Of a stretch of DNA of 64,000 nt, positions 10,051 through 21,838 are shown one piece after another. The DNA is from Dryococelus australis. Lineage: Eukaryota; Arthropoda; Insecta; Phasmatodea; Phasmatidae. The notes beneath the pieces are model-generated. The model saw nothing but the letters and a program-made list of their open reading frames with translations. It was not told where the DNA came from and searched no databases. The first letter of the stretch is position 1, and every line of letters begins with the position of its first letter. A program made the translations under genes and the position numbers. The stretch is from the NCBI GenBank assembly GCA_029891345.1, contig CM056995.1:217500547-217564546 (forward strand), written 5' to 3'.

Positions 10051-11780
10051 CCCCCCAAGGTTTTGGAAGGAGAAGAGAAAAGTGTGCTAGCACAAGAGTG
10101 CTAGACACCCCGTCTAGACTCCAGCAGAATAAAAATTCCAACCAGGCAAGAAATGCCACCACTGGGAGGTTTGTTGGGCCTCCGCCCCAAAACTCGAGCG
10201 GATCCCAAACAGATTAGTATGGGGCGAGCTAATATCACTATTCCCTGATTCCCTGGGAGGCACGCCCCAGGCAAACTGTCCAACCGATTGTCAGGTCACT
10301 GGCAATTAAGTTATATAACAACAGGAATCCTGAACTGCAGGATCATCCTAATGAACGTCCAAATGTTCCCAGTAGAGAAAGTCAAGGAGAACAAAGTTGT
10401 ACCTCTACATGTGCACAAGGTCAAACCCCTAATTTCTTGGAGGAAAGAAATACCGGCGATAGGGAAGGGAGAATCGCCATCTCCCACTAGAACCTTAGTC
10501 CAGTCGCCTTGTAGTGGAGAATCGGCCCTGGGGACCCTCCCCTCTACTCTTACCTCTTCAACCCTTTTGTTACCACAACAGGGTATGAAGACAAGAGCCG
10601 CATCGTCAATGTCCTGGCAGACCTCTGATGATGATGATGCTAGGCTGGAAACAATTCTGCATAAGTTCGAGATGTAAGCGGTAAGGGAGACTTCATCTCA
10701 AGTATCCTTGGCAATGGACATCCCCAGCATGTGTAAGCCAGGCCACTCGTTTACGCCAGATGCAGGAGGGCGTCATATTCCCTTACATTCTCTCTCCAGT
10801 ATCAGGGGAGAATGGTGATTCGGAATTGGAGTTTGACGTGGCACAGTATCCATTACTGCGGCTCTGTTCCCTCTACGCCACCTCCAGAATGCGTGGAAAT
10901 TCACAAACCTTGGAAGGAAACTGTGTATCCATTCTCACCCATAGGAAAACGGATGACCCACAATGTCAGGGGAGATGGGAGGTACCATCGACATACTGAC
11001 AACTCCCCCCCAAGCAGAGAAGCGGACATGCACGCATCGAGACAGCGGTACAGTGGCAAAGCAAATCCCACGACCCGTTTCCATTCCAACCTTCCCATGC
11101 AGAAGACTGGAAGTTGGGCAACACTGGCAAATCTGCTCGAATAGGAACTGCGTCTTGGGCCGCAGATTATAAAATATGTAGTCTAGAGACGCTCCCACCT
11201 GCCATTATGTAGATGTCTGCCAACACCATGGTCAGCCAAGCAGAGGTACACCCGATACCTGTGGTCCAGACCATCATCCCTGAGGACAAAGGGGCAAGTA
11301 ACATATCTACGGGACTATTAAGCAGGCAACCTAACTAGAATGAGTACGCCATCAAGGTGCGAGACCACACAGGTATTCCACTGACAAACAGATCCTGATC
11401 ATCCTGGCGGTCATGGAGGACCAGGACGGAGTGCAGACCCAGCTGCTGCAGGACCCAGAAGGCGTAATTGACACGCACTGACCAGAGACGAGGATCGCCT
11501 ATTAATGACCGAGGTGCGGCAGCTACACAAGCCCCCACCCAAGAAGGCAGAAGGCACCAATCTAACTACCCCGGTGGACACAGGTCATACATTGCCCTCT
11601 ATGCGAGAACCAAATGAAGACTCTGACAACCAGCGGAGGGAGCAGCCGGCACGTGCATGCCGCACGCCCTTCTTGCCCGGCCGTTATCACGAGACACCTT
11701 GGATACCCACCAGGAAGTTCAGGTGGCCAGCACCAGCGAAGCGAGACCTTCCACAGCAACAGTGAATACACTATTGTCAT
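10051..11780 (+). pseudogene. Degraded continuation of + strand retroelement, no domain recognised
   Basis: Several short + strand frames overlap here (10288-10677, 10760-10999, 10812-11144, 11505-11765) separated by stops. They share proline-, arginine- and glutamine-rich composition (for example YPFSPIGKRMTHNVRGDGRY), which suits a decayed polyprotein linker or terminal region. No protease, RT or integrase motif could be found. Assignment rests on position behind the gag fragment. It may also contain unrelated intron. Confidence 0.35.
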
Positions 11781-12540
11781 ATGAACCTATGTAGTGGCAG
11801 TGAAATTAAAAAAAGAAGTTAAGTAGTGCGAGGTCAGTCAACCCAATGCAAAGTGCAGTGCAAGTCAGTGCTACGTGAATGCTCACTTAGCGAATGAGCA
11901 TTTTCCTGTTGGGTTAAAGGAAAATAAATAAATAAATACTAAAGTGAAGAGAAAGAATAATGACTTAGGCCCAAGCCTATGACCAAAGTGTAAATAGTAG
12001 AATTAGAATAGATAAAATTGTAACCTGTATAGTGTTACTAAATAGTCAGTTCGACATGCATAAGGAAAATATTATGCCGAAATGCGGACCAATGCACGAG
12101 TGGATATGATATGTCACGGTGTTCGAACTGAGTAACTTTATTTTCCAAGCACGTCATTAGGGGTAACGAAGGAGCAAATAAATAATTTAATCAGGTCCTA
12201 ACAGTGGCACATCTAACGGCAACAATTTAGCTTTTGTCACTTTACATTTTCTTGCTATTAATTATTATTATTGTTATTATTATTGTTGTTCTTCTTCTTC
12301 TTGTTATTGATGTTAGGAATATTTACTGTAATTTTACATGTGCATATTTCTGAATTCTAAACAGTGCTTCTTATATTGTGTGTATGATTAAACATAATGA
12401 TAGTAATAAGTTTGTAAATTAGGTAGCACAAGCTAGGCTTTACAAGATTGAACAGTGCGAGCTGCAAAGCCACAAGGGGAAACTAAGCATCTTTAGAATC
12501 CTACCAATGTGACGTAGATGTAAGCGTGTCAATGTGTAAT
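11781..12540. other. AT-rich intronic sequence
   Basis: No gene is seen. There is a short ATT/GTT-rich triplet stretch near 12258-12310. AATAAATAAATAAA at 11924-11937 could be an old retroelement poly(A) region but nothing confirms it. Confidence 0.4.
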
Positions 12541-12545
12541 ATTTG

Positions 12546-12800
12546 TCAGGGATGAAGGTTGGGGCTAGCTTTGGGGTTTGTTATGCTCACATTTCATTTC
12601 CTGTCCATGATCACATCATCATTTGTACGTAGTAGTTTTAATTGTTCACTAATCATAGAAGTGTTGATGGGTAGCATCCGTCAGAAATGAAGGTTGGCCT
12701 TTACTTTCGGGCCAGTTATTGCTTACAATTCATTGTCTTACCATGCCTATGCTATCTCATACATGTAAGTAGTAGAATTTAAGTAATGGATGGAGGCTAA
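12546..12800 (+). repeat. Diverged tandem duplication, period about 145 bp
   Basis: GTCAGGGATGAAGGTTGG at about 12546 and GTCAGAAATGAAGGTTGG at about 12691 open two copies. Each continues through a CATTTCATT/CAATTCATT block to a GTACGTAGTAG / GTAAGTAGTAG block. The copies are clearly diverged. Confidence 0.6.
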
Positions 12801-13004
12801 GATGTTTAAAAAAATTGTATTTGACGCTTTTTAATATGTATAGTATATAAGTTCTTTTTAGCTGTGACATATATTTAACCTACTTACTTTTGATATCAAT
12901 GGACGCAGTGTGCTTAAACAATTGTGTAATCTCATGAATAAAATATTTCATGTATTAGGCTGTAAGTCAGAATGAATCTTTAATCATTAACCTGGGGTAG
13001 AACC

Positions 13005-13440
13005 AAGTGAGCCAAACGGGCTACTGACTGACACTTGTTTTCCAGGAGATTCAGTGAAACTTGTAAATTGTACGTACATTAACCACCTTGAGTACCGTAG
13101 TACATAATTTTTAATGATGGTAATAATGGTAATTGAAATGTCATAGGCCAAATGGGCTACGGGAAAGAGTAAATATGTAATAATTTTAAATCCCTTTGTG
13201 TATTTTAGTAGATAAGTTTTGATTATTGTAATTGAAATGTGATAAGCCAAGCGGGCTATGGAAAAAATTAAAGATGTAAGCATTTGAATTCACTTTGTGT
13301 GTTCTACTATGTAAATTTTAATGATTGTTAATCATCTTGATTAAAAATACTGTAAGCTAAATGGGCTATGTAAAGGTATTAACCTTCTAGAATTGATATT
13401 GATGTGTAAAGAGTAAACCTGCTCAAACGGAGTGAACTAT
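13005..13440 (+). repeat. Tandem array, period about 100-135 bp, four to five copies
   Basis: The core AAGCCAAGCGGGCTATGG recurs as AGCCAAACGGGCTACTG (13008), GGCCAAATGGGCTACGG (13144), AGCCAAGCGGGCTATGG (13245) and AGCTAAATGGGCTATG (13353). A weaker trace lies near 13424. TAATTGAAATGT precedes two copies and CTTTGTGT follows two. The minus-strand open frame at 12987-13283 is only this repeat translated. Confidence 0.7.
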
Positions 13441-15801
13441 GTAATCAGCAAATTACTGTTAAGGAACCATTTACAGCTAACAAACAGACAATGTAATAGA
13501 CAACGTAAAACATATGGCAATGTATTATTGTTTGACTAGAAGGGTATGGTTTAAATTGTGTTTTTCTCTTTTGCGTCTCTTTGATTGTAGGTGAGAATGC
13601 AAACGTGTACTTGTAGGGACCTAGGTGGTCACTTTACTTAATAATGCTCGTGCTTAGTAAAGAATATAACATAGAAGAGGTAACGAGTAAGGAAGCCATA
13701 GGGTTGCACGTAAATTCAAATTTATTGCGCGACAACCTGAATATTAACAAAAGACGTTAACTTCATTCTCGCTAGGAGCCATGGTAAAGTAGCTTTGTAT
13801 ATCCCAGTCCGTTACAAGCAGGACAAAATGCATTAAACAGGAATCAAACCTTTAATGCCAGACTTTAACATAACAAGTTATATATAAATAAATTTGTAAT
13901 AAGTATATAATTTTTCTTTGCTACATTTTAGCTGGCGCTTAAATTGAAACGAAGGCATCGCGATATACACCAAGTAGGAAAGTGAGCAAAGAAACGGCTC
14001 ACAAACGTGACCTGTAGACAAGTTCCCAACCTAGCAGTTTCCTTTCCTTGCCATGCAAATGAAACAGCAAGTCAGCCGAGACCGACACCTGACACTCCAG
14101 TTGAAGCAAGGGGAAGCGAGGTAGAAAAGGAAGAAAGAGAGAGGGGAAAAGCCGTTAGATGCCGTAGACACAGACCAGATGCTCGCTGAGTGGGAGAGGT
14201 AGACAGATGGCTCACTTGATGTACACACCGAAGCAGCGAGCGCACAGAACAGATGCTGCACTAGATCCACAACCACAGAGTATATTGTCAAGTCACCCAA
14301 CCCATATGAAACAGACTATAAATTTTTTTTTATGCTCGAGATGGGTCTTTGTGGTTTCAAAGGGTGGGCGATTGGCACGTGACGCATTCCTGCGCAGTTG
14401 GCAAGCACTCTTTATTTACGACTTCGCCCCATCATTGAGCAGCCATGCTCATTTGGGCAAGTCTGAATTGCATTATTATATTAAATCATATGCCTACAGG
14501 ATCTACAAGCATCACCGCAACCAAGATTACTGACACATGGTTGAGAAAAATGTAATAACTACTTAAAAGCAGTCACGTGGTAGCCCTAATCCCAATGTGG
14601 GAAGTTTAAATTCTGAAGAGCCATCGACACCCATAGCAGAGATAAGCAAGTTCAAGGGTTTGCTGTAGAAGCACAGCATTCATTCTACAAGGTAGCCGCA
14701 GCCTCCAGCACCTCGGGCAGAGGCAATATGTCTACGTCTCCACCCAAGGAGATAAGAATACGGTAGCGCAGCACCAAATCCAGAATAAACAACCCCTGTG
14801 GAAGTCTACAAGCAAAGATTTTTAGTTTTAATAGGAGGTACCATGTCAGGCACGAGCTCAGTCGTCACTCTACTCCAGTCTGCATAAGGCCTAGGATATG
14901 TGAAAGATGCTGTGTATGTTCTGCACATTCCAGAAGATACATAGCAACTTTGTTACTGACTTCAAATCCATAGATTAAGACTTGCTGTCTCGAGTATGGC
15001 AAGAACTTGATTTTCTTTTGGACATGTGCTGTGTGATATGGGGTTCCCATTATTAATAAATCTTTATAATGTGAGTAAAACTTCTAGAGTTTTACTTTAC
15101 ATACTCATGCTGTGTGGTTTTCTGTCATAATTGGTTATGTTTTGGTATCTGTGTGAAGTTGTGTCTTTGACTTTCCCTGCTGTTATGGAACTTTGATCAG
15201 AGCAAGATTACCATTGTTTTATAGAAGTTATTTAGTCATGTATTTAGAGGTATCTACTAGTGCCTATTTACTTGCATGAGTGCTATCAAGTTTTATGCCT
15301 GCACCCATGTTTTGAAATGATTTTTTAAATATAAGTTTATTCACATAATAACCGCAATCTGCTTTTAATGTAATGCCTGGCAAGTGAAACATGATTTTGG
15401 ACAGCCCTGCAGGTAGCAGCAAACATGTGGTGGCTGTTAGTTACATCTCAAGATTCATTTGACCTTGATTTGCATATTCTTTTTGGCTGTGTGGTAAGGG
15501 AAGAAACTTGAGTAGGGGAGGGTAGTGTGTACTTGCAGACAAGACTGCATGACATTGTTTTAGTTCTTTTCAATGATATGAGGGTAAGGTTGTGTTCAGT
15601 TTAGTTTTTTCAGACATTTCTGTAGGTAAAAGTTAGAAAGTTCTATTCATTAACTGCAGATTTAAAGTTGCATGTGAATTGTATACACAAAACACAAGAA
15701 TTAGACTGCTGAGTTGGAATATTGAGTTAATAGAAAAAAAGTGAGTAATTAGAGAAAGCAAGAAAGAAAAATTACGAAATGCAAAATCAGCGAGGTTTTT
15801 T
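13441..15801. other. Intronic sequence, no gene seen
   Basis: Short frames (14007-14189, 14031-14300, 14207-14533) have no recognisable domain and lie in mixed-composition sequence. An old retroelement remnant around 14580-14870 is possible but unsupported. Confidence 0.4.
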
Positions 15802-16200
15802 TAGTGGTGCATCAATATGACTTCACAGATTACCGATTCATTAACCGGTTATGACACACTAAATGGGCAGATACCGATTCAATTACAGATTATCACAGAT
15901 TGTTTGCAAGTTAGAAACATTCATATTTTTCAGCAAAAATTGTATATTAGCGATATCATAGTACAAACAATTTATTAATAGAACTGTTAAAAAATACTGT
16001 ATCTTTATTACGTTATTTACAACCTAGTACTCATAATTCACAATCAGCAAATTTTTATATACGAAGACAAGCTTTCTCAAGTTTTCAGGAAGCTTTCTAT
16101 CCTTTTATCTTGAAGAATGTGTCCAGCAGAGGAAAATGGTATATCTGAGAACACATCCCTATTGTGTGCTTGTACGATAAGCATCGTGTTTGGTTTCTTT
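15802..16200 (-). mobile_element. End of a hAT-type DNA transposon
   Basis: TAGTGGTGCATCAATA at 15802 resembles a hAT terminal repeat (TAGTG/CAGTG start). It is followed by repeated ACCGATTCA subterminal motifs. About 220 bases inward is the C-terminal end of a hAT transposase on the minus strand (16024-16180), the expected arrangement for the 3' end of such an element. The opposite end was not found. Confidence 0.6.
16024..16180 (-). pseudogene. hAT transposase C-terminal dimerisation region, broken
   Basis: The minus strand reads VFSDIPFSSAGHILQDKR, and after a one-base frameshift KLPENLRKLVFVYKNLL, then a stop at 16024-16026. This matches the conserved hAT C-terminus, in which a Ser/Pro-Ser-x-x-x-F-S-x-A-G segment is followed by K/R-R, then L-x-P-E-N, then a hydrophobic L-x-F-L-x-x-N helix. 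In active hAT enzymes the region mediates dimerisation and contributes to the catalytic fold. Only this last part survives, and the frameshift makes it a pseudogene. Confidence 0.7.
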
Positions 16201-16480
16201 TTAAAAACAAAAATTATTTGTTACGTTTATATGACTTGTTGATCCTGTTCACACACTAATAAATTCATAGTACCTTCATCTTATCTAAAAGTGTTCAATG
16301 AGTGTTGGTTATGTTATTAAATTTCAAAGGTTAAGCACAAGAACTAACAATTTAGAAAGCAATGGTTATTTTAATAAAGTATGTTCATTTTGCTCAGGAA
16401 ATTTATTTGCGTTTTGTTTAAATTATGCACGTTTCTATTGAACTGGTATTACCTTAATCTGTACAAGTTGACGCGTGCCA
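16200..16480. other. AT-rich intronic sequence
   Basis: No gene or repeat boundary could be identified. Confidence 0.4.
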
Positions 16481-17060
16481 AACTTCTCGATTCTTCCGAA
16501 TTAAGGGGTGACTGTGCTGATTGCCCTCTTTGTCCCGGCGGAGGAGAGGGGAATCAAACCCCAGTGTGAGGCGAATGGAAATAAGGTCCCATCCGGGGAG
16601 TTTTACTACCCTCACAACCAGGGCTGTCAATAGGTAGGACACCAACAGTCCCAAGGAAGGTGAATGAATGAGTGAATGATTAATCTAGGGTGATTATGGG
16701 GATGATCAATCTGGCTAGTGTGACAGGATTTATCCACAGCGGCCTCGTCGGCCGGCGTGCGGGAACAAAATTAGCCGGGGATTTGCCACGGGTTTAGGGG
16801 CAACCTTCAGTGGGAGTCGAACCCTAATGAATTTCCCGGAGGCTAATCTTATTGTGCATTCGGTAGGTAGGGCTTCCACCATCGAGTGTCGAACCCGAAT
16901 CCATCTATCCGGAGCTAAGTGTACTACGCTTGAGGGAGCTGCAGGAGCTACCTGGGTTTCCGGTACATTAATGTGTACAACGGTATCGGTAGGTTCCGAA
17001 ACTACGTCTTCTGGTGCAATGTCTTCAGGCGGGCACCAACCTAACAAATGATCCAGGGGA
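16480..17060 (-). mobile_element. Family A leader module, copy 1
   Basis: On the minus strand this block matches 32555-33041 and 36856-37609. It comprises a leader ORF (16730-17047), a spacer, then a segment conserved in all three copies that reads TLGFDSP-like in one frame and contains GGGGTTTGATTCCCC. Like copy 3, it lies directly downstream of a TATA-bearing LTR (17060-18371). Gag is not found to its left, so the element is truncated near 16480. Confidence 0.7.
16730..17047 (-). CDS. Leader protein of family A retroelement, two-repeat domain (copy 1)
   Basis: An open frame of 105 codons on the minus strand. The C-terminal half contains SVVHLAPDRWIRVRHSMVEA and CTIRLASGKFIRVRLPLKVA: two tandem units of about 24 residues with the shared pattern hhxLxSGKhhRVxxPxxVxxP. 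Copies at 32652-33041 and 37235-37609 keep both units. The N-terminal half is acidic and proline-rich. No known family is recognised. Position right after the LTR suggests a first ORF or a Gag N-terminal extension. The start codon is uncertain because the homology seems to begin slightly upstream. Confidence 0.55.
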   Translation of the reverse strand: MLGWCPPEDIAPEDVVSEPTDTVVHINVPETQVAPAAPSSVVHLAPDRWIRVRHSMVEALPTECTIRLASGKFIRVRLPLKVAPKPVANPRLILFPHAGRRGRCG

Positions 17061-17314
17061 CCCTCATGTGTCCCTGGTACTACAATATCATAATAAATAG
17101 GTGACTCTATTGTTCTACAGGTAACAGTGGAACAGGACTTTTATTGGCTTGCAGATTATTAATAGAGAGTGATTTATTTACGGTGCGTCTCTCACGTAGC
17201 CTCTGGCGGCTACCAAGTTCACCGTGGGTGTGAGGCATTGAACTTTATAACGGATCAGGAAAACTATTCTACTAGTAATGTAGGTGACACCCACGAAGTA
17301 CGAGTTACGTAAGT

Positions 17315-17320
17315 TTTATT
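17315..17320 (-). terminator. Poly(A) signal AATAAA, family A LTR copy 1
   Basis: The minus strand reads AATAAAACTTACGTAA. Copy 3 has AATAAAACTTACGTTA at 37852-37857. Confidence 0.55.
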
Positions 17321-17800
17321 ACGTGAAACAAAAATAATATTGAGGACGTTACCAGATACAAAAAGTTAAAATATATAATTTAAATACTAGAGCCAAAACT
17401 CTCTACAGGCAAAGGCAAGCCTTGGAAAAGGAATAGCAAAAACTCTACGTACACAATTCACAGCATATGATGAAGTTATGGGGAAGTCTCCTGGGGAACG
17501 TTAATCTAATACCGACCTGTTACCGCAGGAGTCAAAGAAAGTTCACTTAAGGTGAGGGTAGTGGGTACAGGTGGTAGGAGTTCGCCGTCTGGTGAGTAGT
17601 GACTGGTGTGGACGAGCCTTACTCAAGCTGCAGGAGCTGGAGTGTTGACGGCCTTCCCAAGCTGCCGGTTGGAGTGGATGGAGTTTGAGCCTTGGCGCAG
17701 ACTCTGGAGAGGGAGGAGAGTCTTCGCAGACTGGGTTGGGCTCGTGATCCTATTTAGCCGGCGAGTCCAGCGTCGCTTGCTGGTTCACGGTGGGTACCTC

Positions 17801-17808
17801 TATTTATA
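17801..17808 (-). promoter_or_regulatory. TATA box of family A LTR copy 1
   Basis: The minus strand reads AAGTATAAATAGAGGTA. Copy 3 has AAGTATAAATAGAGATC at 38407-38414. Conservation amid diverged sequence supports a functional promoter in the ancestor. Confidence 0.65.
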
Positions 17809-17816
17809 CTTCATTT

Positions 17817-17971
17817 CTGCCGATCAGCAGTTCGGGTTGCAGTGGGTATCTGCTGATCAGCAGTTCTCCGGGGTGCAGGGTGTATCTGCTGATCAGCAGT
17901 TCTCCGGGGTGCAGGGGGTATCTGCTGATCAGCAGTTCTCCAAGGTGTGGGAGGTATCTGCTGATCAGCAG
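17817..17971 (-). repeat. Five-copy 36-bp palindrome array upstream of the LTR TATA box
   Basis: CTGCTGATCAGCAG, a perfect 14-bp palindrome, sits at 17850, 17886, 17922 and 17958. A one-mismatch version, CTGCCGATCAGCAG, is at 17817. Spacing is 33, 36, 36 and 36 bp. The unit includes TTCTCCGGGGTGCAGGG. Relative to the minus-strand promoter the array begins a few bases upstream of TATA, in U3. The related LTR at 38415-38450 has only one degenerate unit (ATCATCAGGGATTCTTCGGG). Confidence 0.9.
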
Positions 17972-18371
17972 TTCTCCGGGGTGCGGGGGTTTCGTAGCCT
18001 TCCAACGCAGGGTTTGGAGGCGACAACAAATAAAAACACCTCGGTCTGAGGCTGACTGGCCGTGATGTCACAAAGCCACGGGGGTGCTGCCATCTCGGGG
18101 GTTGATTGGAACTTCTTCCGCTTTACCATGAAGGGTTGTGGATATTCAAAATTAAATATTCTATTTGTCGGGGTGGCACATGCATGTATGGAATCAGGCG
18201 GGCAGTGTTTATTGTAATTACTTAGCTTCATTACAATTACATATTTGGCTGTTCATGCTAGTGGAATCTCCGTGCTCTATACGTTTGTCTCGTTCGCCAC
18301 TGTTATGACTTGTTCCGAGTGAAGGGTCACTTGTACATGGGACAAAGTCGCCCATAGAGAGCATGCTGGCA

Positions 18372-18894
18372 TGCGTCGAAGTAATTGTTTGATTAATCGG
18401 TATGAGCAATGACTGCCAATTTCAATTAATTTAATCCTAATTGGTGCATCTTTTTTTAGTATTTAGTTTTATTACAGGACAGTTTGGGCAGTAAAGTGGT
18501 AGAGTTTATTGAAAATGTATAAAACACCAGGTGCAGTATTATTTCAGACAGTATGGTTCTGTGCAAAATGCTGGGAATTGTGTGCTTTCAGGAAATCCTT
18601 TGTACTCAATTTAAGGCAGGATAGGTATGGATTGGTAACAATATTTGTGCAGTAAGAAAATTTTTCCATATGGCACGCAACATAACTTTGCCAGAGGTTA
18701 CCAGAAAGTACAGTGACACGAAAGCGGGCATCCAGGGTTTTGTGATTATAGTGGAATAATCAAACTAATATATTCTTTCACAAATAGGTAATGGTGGATT
18801 CATGTTTTCCATGTATAACACATACAAAATAAATGTACGTATGTAGATGTAGTTCCTGTGCAGACTAGCCACTGAGATATACAGTACTTTGCAG
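18372..18894. other. Intron upstream of the second exon
   Basis: No gene is seen. The stretch ends in the splice acceptor ACTTTGCAG just before 18895. Confidence 0.6.
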
Positions 18895-19142
18895 GAGGTG
18901 TGTACAGACGATGTGCTGGCTAGCCTGTCCCAGTTTGGCGGGACGGTGCGAGGGGGAGCAGGCCAAAGCCCCCACATGCTACACTACGCTCATGAGCTGG
19001 CTCGGAGAGACGTAGAGATCTCTAACCTGCGCAAGTCCCGCCTTCAGCTGGAAGGAGCCCTCAGGGAGCTGCAGCGGTCAGCTGCCACTACTCAGGAGAG
19101 GCATGAGGAGCAGGTTGTTGCGCTCAAGGAAGAAGTTGCCAG
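18895..19142 (+). CDS. GCC1: GRIP-domain golgin (GCC1-like), second exon in window
   Basis: The exon reads EVCTDDVLASLSQFGGTVRG, later HMLHYAHELARRDVEISNLR and ending ERHEEQVVALKEEVAR, all in one frame. It starts in phase 0 after acceptor TTTGCAG and ends in phase 2 (AG|GTACTT at 19142), matching the phases of the flanking exons. The LHYAxELARxDVEIxxLRxxxxQLE block is characteristic, as far as I recall, of the GCC1/GCC88 coiled coil just before its GRIP domain, which is why I prefer GCC1 over golgin-97, golgin-245 or GCC2. It would form the stalk of the trans-Golgi tether. Confidence 0.85.
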
Positions 19143-19747
19143 GTACTTGTGTGTTGCTTATTTAATTGCATGTAGAGCCGGGGAGGCCTGATCACTGATC
19201 TAGATAATTGGCTAATAAATGCATTTTTATTGATCATCACATCTGCAAAATTACATCAGTTATCAAAAATGATTTGTGTTCAATTGAAATGATACCGAAC
19301 CACAATTTTAAAAATGCAGCATATACAAGAATCATATAAATAAATAAAACAGAGCAGCAATGCTTACAAGTTACAAGGGACGTGTTTTATTTTTCCAATT
19401 TCCGTTGAGAGATGCCATAAATTACAAGATGGCAGATTCACATCTCAACATCATATAATAAAACATGTATGCCATACTTTTTATCCAGATCTCCCTTTGG
19501 GAGCATTTTCAGGGAAAAGAATTTTGTATAATAACTGCAGATTTATATCTTATCACTCAAAAATCATGTTCAAAATGTATCACTAGTAAATATTGTTACA
19601 ACATCTGAGGCTTTGGCAGAACACCATTAGAGTGTGATTAATGCTTCTAGTAGTCGCAGTTATAGTAAACATAGCTAATGTCCATCCCATAGTTGGATTA
19701 CACAAAACTGTTTTTTTGCTACAGAATAAAGCTTTCTTTTAAGATAG
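19143..19747. other. Start of a 25.7-kb intron
   Basis: AT-rich; no gene or repeat was recognised before the hAT-like element. Confidence 0.5.
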
Positions 19748-19755
19748 TACATCAA
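19748..19755. repeat. Left target site duplication of hAT-like element
   Basis: TACATCAA pairs with AACATCAA at 24701-24708. The shared string extends to ACATCAATA if the end assignment is shifted by one or two bases. Confidence 0.55.
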
Positions 19756-20446
19756 TAGGGATGGGGCGACCGAATCTTAAGATTTTCAGAATCTACCAAG
19801 TCTTAGGGATTCATGGATTTGGTTGATTTGATATAAGATTCATGCAAAGATTTTTTTTCTTTTCTGGTAATTCCAAATTTTGCATAGTAAGAAATTCTAA
19901 GTTTAGTAAAGTTTTCCAAAGTGTCTGTAAAATTGAAATTATTTATTTATACAGTACTGTAGTAATTAAATTCTTGTGTAACAATAGGAGCATAGCGAAT
20001 GGCTGGTCGCTTAACATACTTACATCAGACAGCAAAGCATTCTGCTGCACGCGGCCGCTTTGCCTACAGACGTATTGGTAGCGGGCTGCTGGTGGGTGGT
20101 ACAGATATGCAACTGGCAATCCCCCAAGTCCGCAGGTAAACTCCCGCCGTCTGTCTGCATTTTTATGCCTCATTTATCCGTCCTCTTTTTTAAGCAGGTC
20201 CTTTAGTTATGTTTCTGGAAGAAAATAATGAAAGAAGACAACGGAATTTCCTCTCAAACAAATAATTTAAAGTTCATGAACGGGAAAAAATATCTGAAAT
20301 AGCTGTCTTTTTGAGTAACTACCTCTGTTTACGTTTCCTAGTTTTATCACAACTGATATTGTTTTTCAAACAAAATATAAGAAATTAGGTAAGTAAACTG
20401 TCTGTTTTAGCTGCAAAATACAAATCTCTGTATGTATTTTGCTCAT

Positions 20447-20506
20447 GCATTCGTTAACAAACACTGGCGGCAGGAGGCATTCGTTAATAAACACTGGCGG
20501 CAGGAG
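20447..20506 (+). repeat. 30-bp tandem duplication
   Basis: Two adjacent 30-bp units (20447-20476 and 20477-20506) differ at one base (TTAACAAACAC versus TTAATAAACAC) and each ends in TGGCGGCAGGAG. The low divergence suggests recent duplication. Confidence 0.9.
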
Positions 20507-21359
20507 GCAGCAGTCTCCGCCAGGCCGCCCTCTGGCCGGCCAAACTCACACCCCTCTGCTGCCGTCCACATTCCTCACTTAGCCCGCCTCCTCCTGCCCC
20601 ACAACAGCCGACACTCTGTTCCCTCCTTACCACCAGGTCATGCCCATACCCCTCTTCTGCCTTCCAATATCCACCCTTGTATCCATGCCCATACACATAT
20701 ATTCTTCCTTCTTGCATCAATCCTCTGTCTAGCCACACCCAAACTATTCAGCTCCCATTCTGTCCCGCCTACACCTTCATTCTCACCCTCTTGTTCCTAA
20801 CATCCCACACCCTGTGGCCGCATGCATCACAACAAGAAGCCCCTTTTTATTTTTTCTTTGTCCTACTCTCTATCCCTCAACCCCCCCTGTTTAAGAGGTG
20901 GTGTGGCACTTGCTGTCTCATCTTTTCACTACTTCTTACTCTTTCTTCCCCCTTCATTCAAAACCCATACACAGGCTGTGAAAACACTGTTAAATACGTG
21001 GTGCACATCCAAGATAACTTGTTACATTATTGCACGAGTGAAAAGTTATTGATTCGTTCTTATTTTATTTTACTTCCTTAGAAACTAAGTTAAAACATTA
21101 AAATGTACTGTATTTTGACAAATTCCTAAACGTGTTTTGGGGGTAGTATTTTTTTTAAATGCCAATATCTGGTAAATAAGCTGTACCCCACTTTTTGTTG
21201 TTTTTTTTTATGTGCGGTCTGTACATACCAAAATCTATTTAAATTGTCGATGTAGCTATAAAAATAATTTTAGTAAAAATGCACTAAGAAAATGTCAAAA
21301 CTTAACAAGGTTAACATGAAAAAAAAGTTTTTAAATGCTATTTTCCCAGTTTATGTTTA

Positions 21360-21838
<479 letters not shown>

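Larger units (their letters stand above)
17060..18371 (-). mobile_element. LTR of family A retroelement, copy 1
   Basis: The segment matches 37690-38898 in order. Shared blocks include GGAATCTCC with CTCTATAC/CTCGATAC, CCACTGTTATGACT, TTGATTGGAACTTCTTC / TTGATTAGAACTTCTTC, the TATA region, and GTAAGTTTTATT. On the minus strand the order is TATA (17801-17808), then AATAAA (17315-17320), then the leader ORF, as in an LTR with U3-R-U5. The minus-strand start is probably TGCCAGCATGC at 18371, matched by TGCCAACATGC at 38898. No target duplication was confirmed. Confidence 0.68.

Noticed and set aside
12987-13283. 98-codon minus-strand frame
   Set aside because: It is the 13005-13440 tandem repeat translated.
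16540-16570. Possible tRNA gene because of GGGGTTTGATTCCCC
   Set aside because: No acceptor stem, anticodon arm or A box at tRNA distance could be placed; kept only as a B-box-like motif.
17817-17971. CRISPR-like array
   Set aside because: The units are directly abutting 36-bp tandem repeats without unique spacers, in an LTR of an animal genome.
17606-18071. Open frames across the LTR palindrome array (both strands)
   Set aside because: They repeat a 12-residue unit (SADQQFSGVQG or TADQQIPPAPR), which is the 36-bp DNA repeat translated; the region is promoter DNA.
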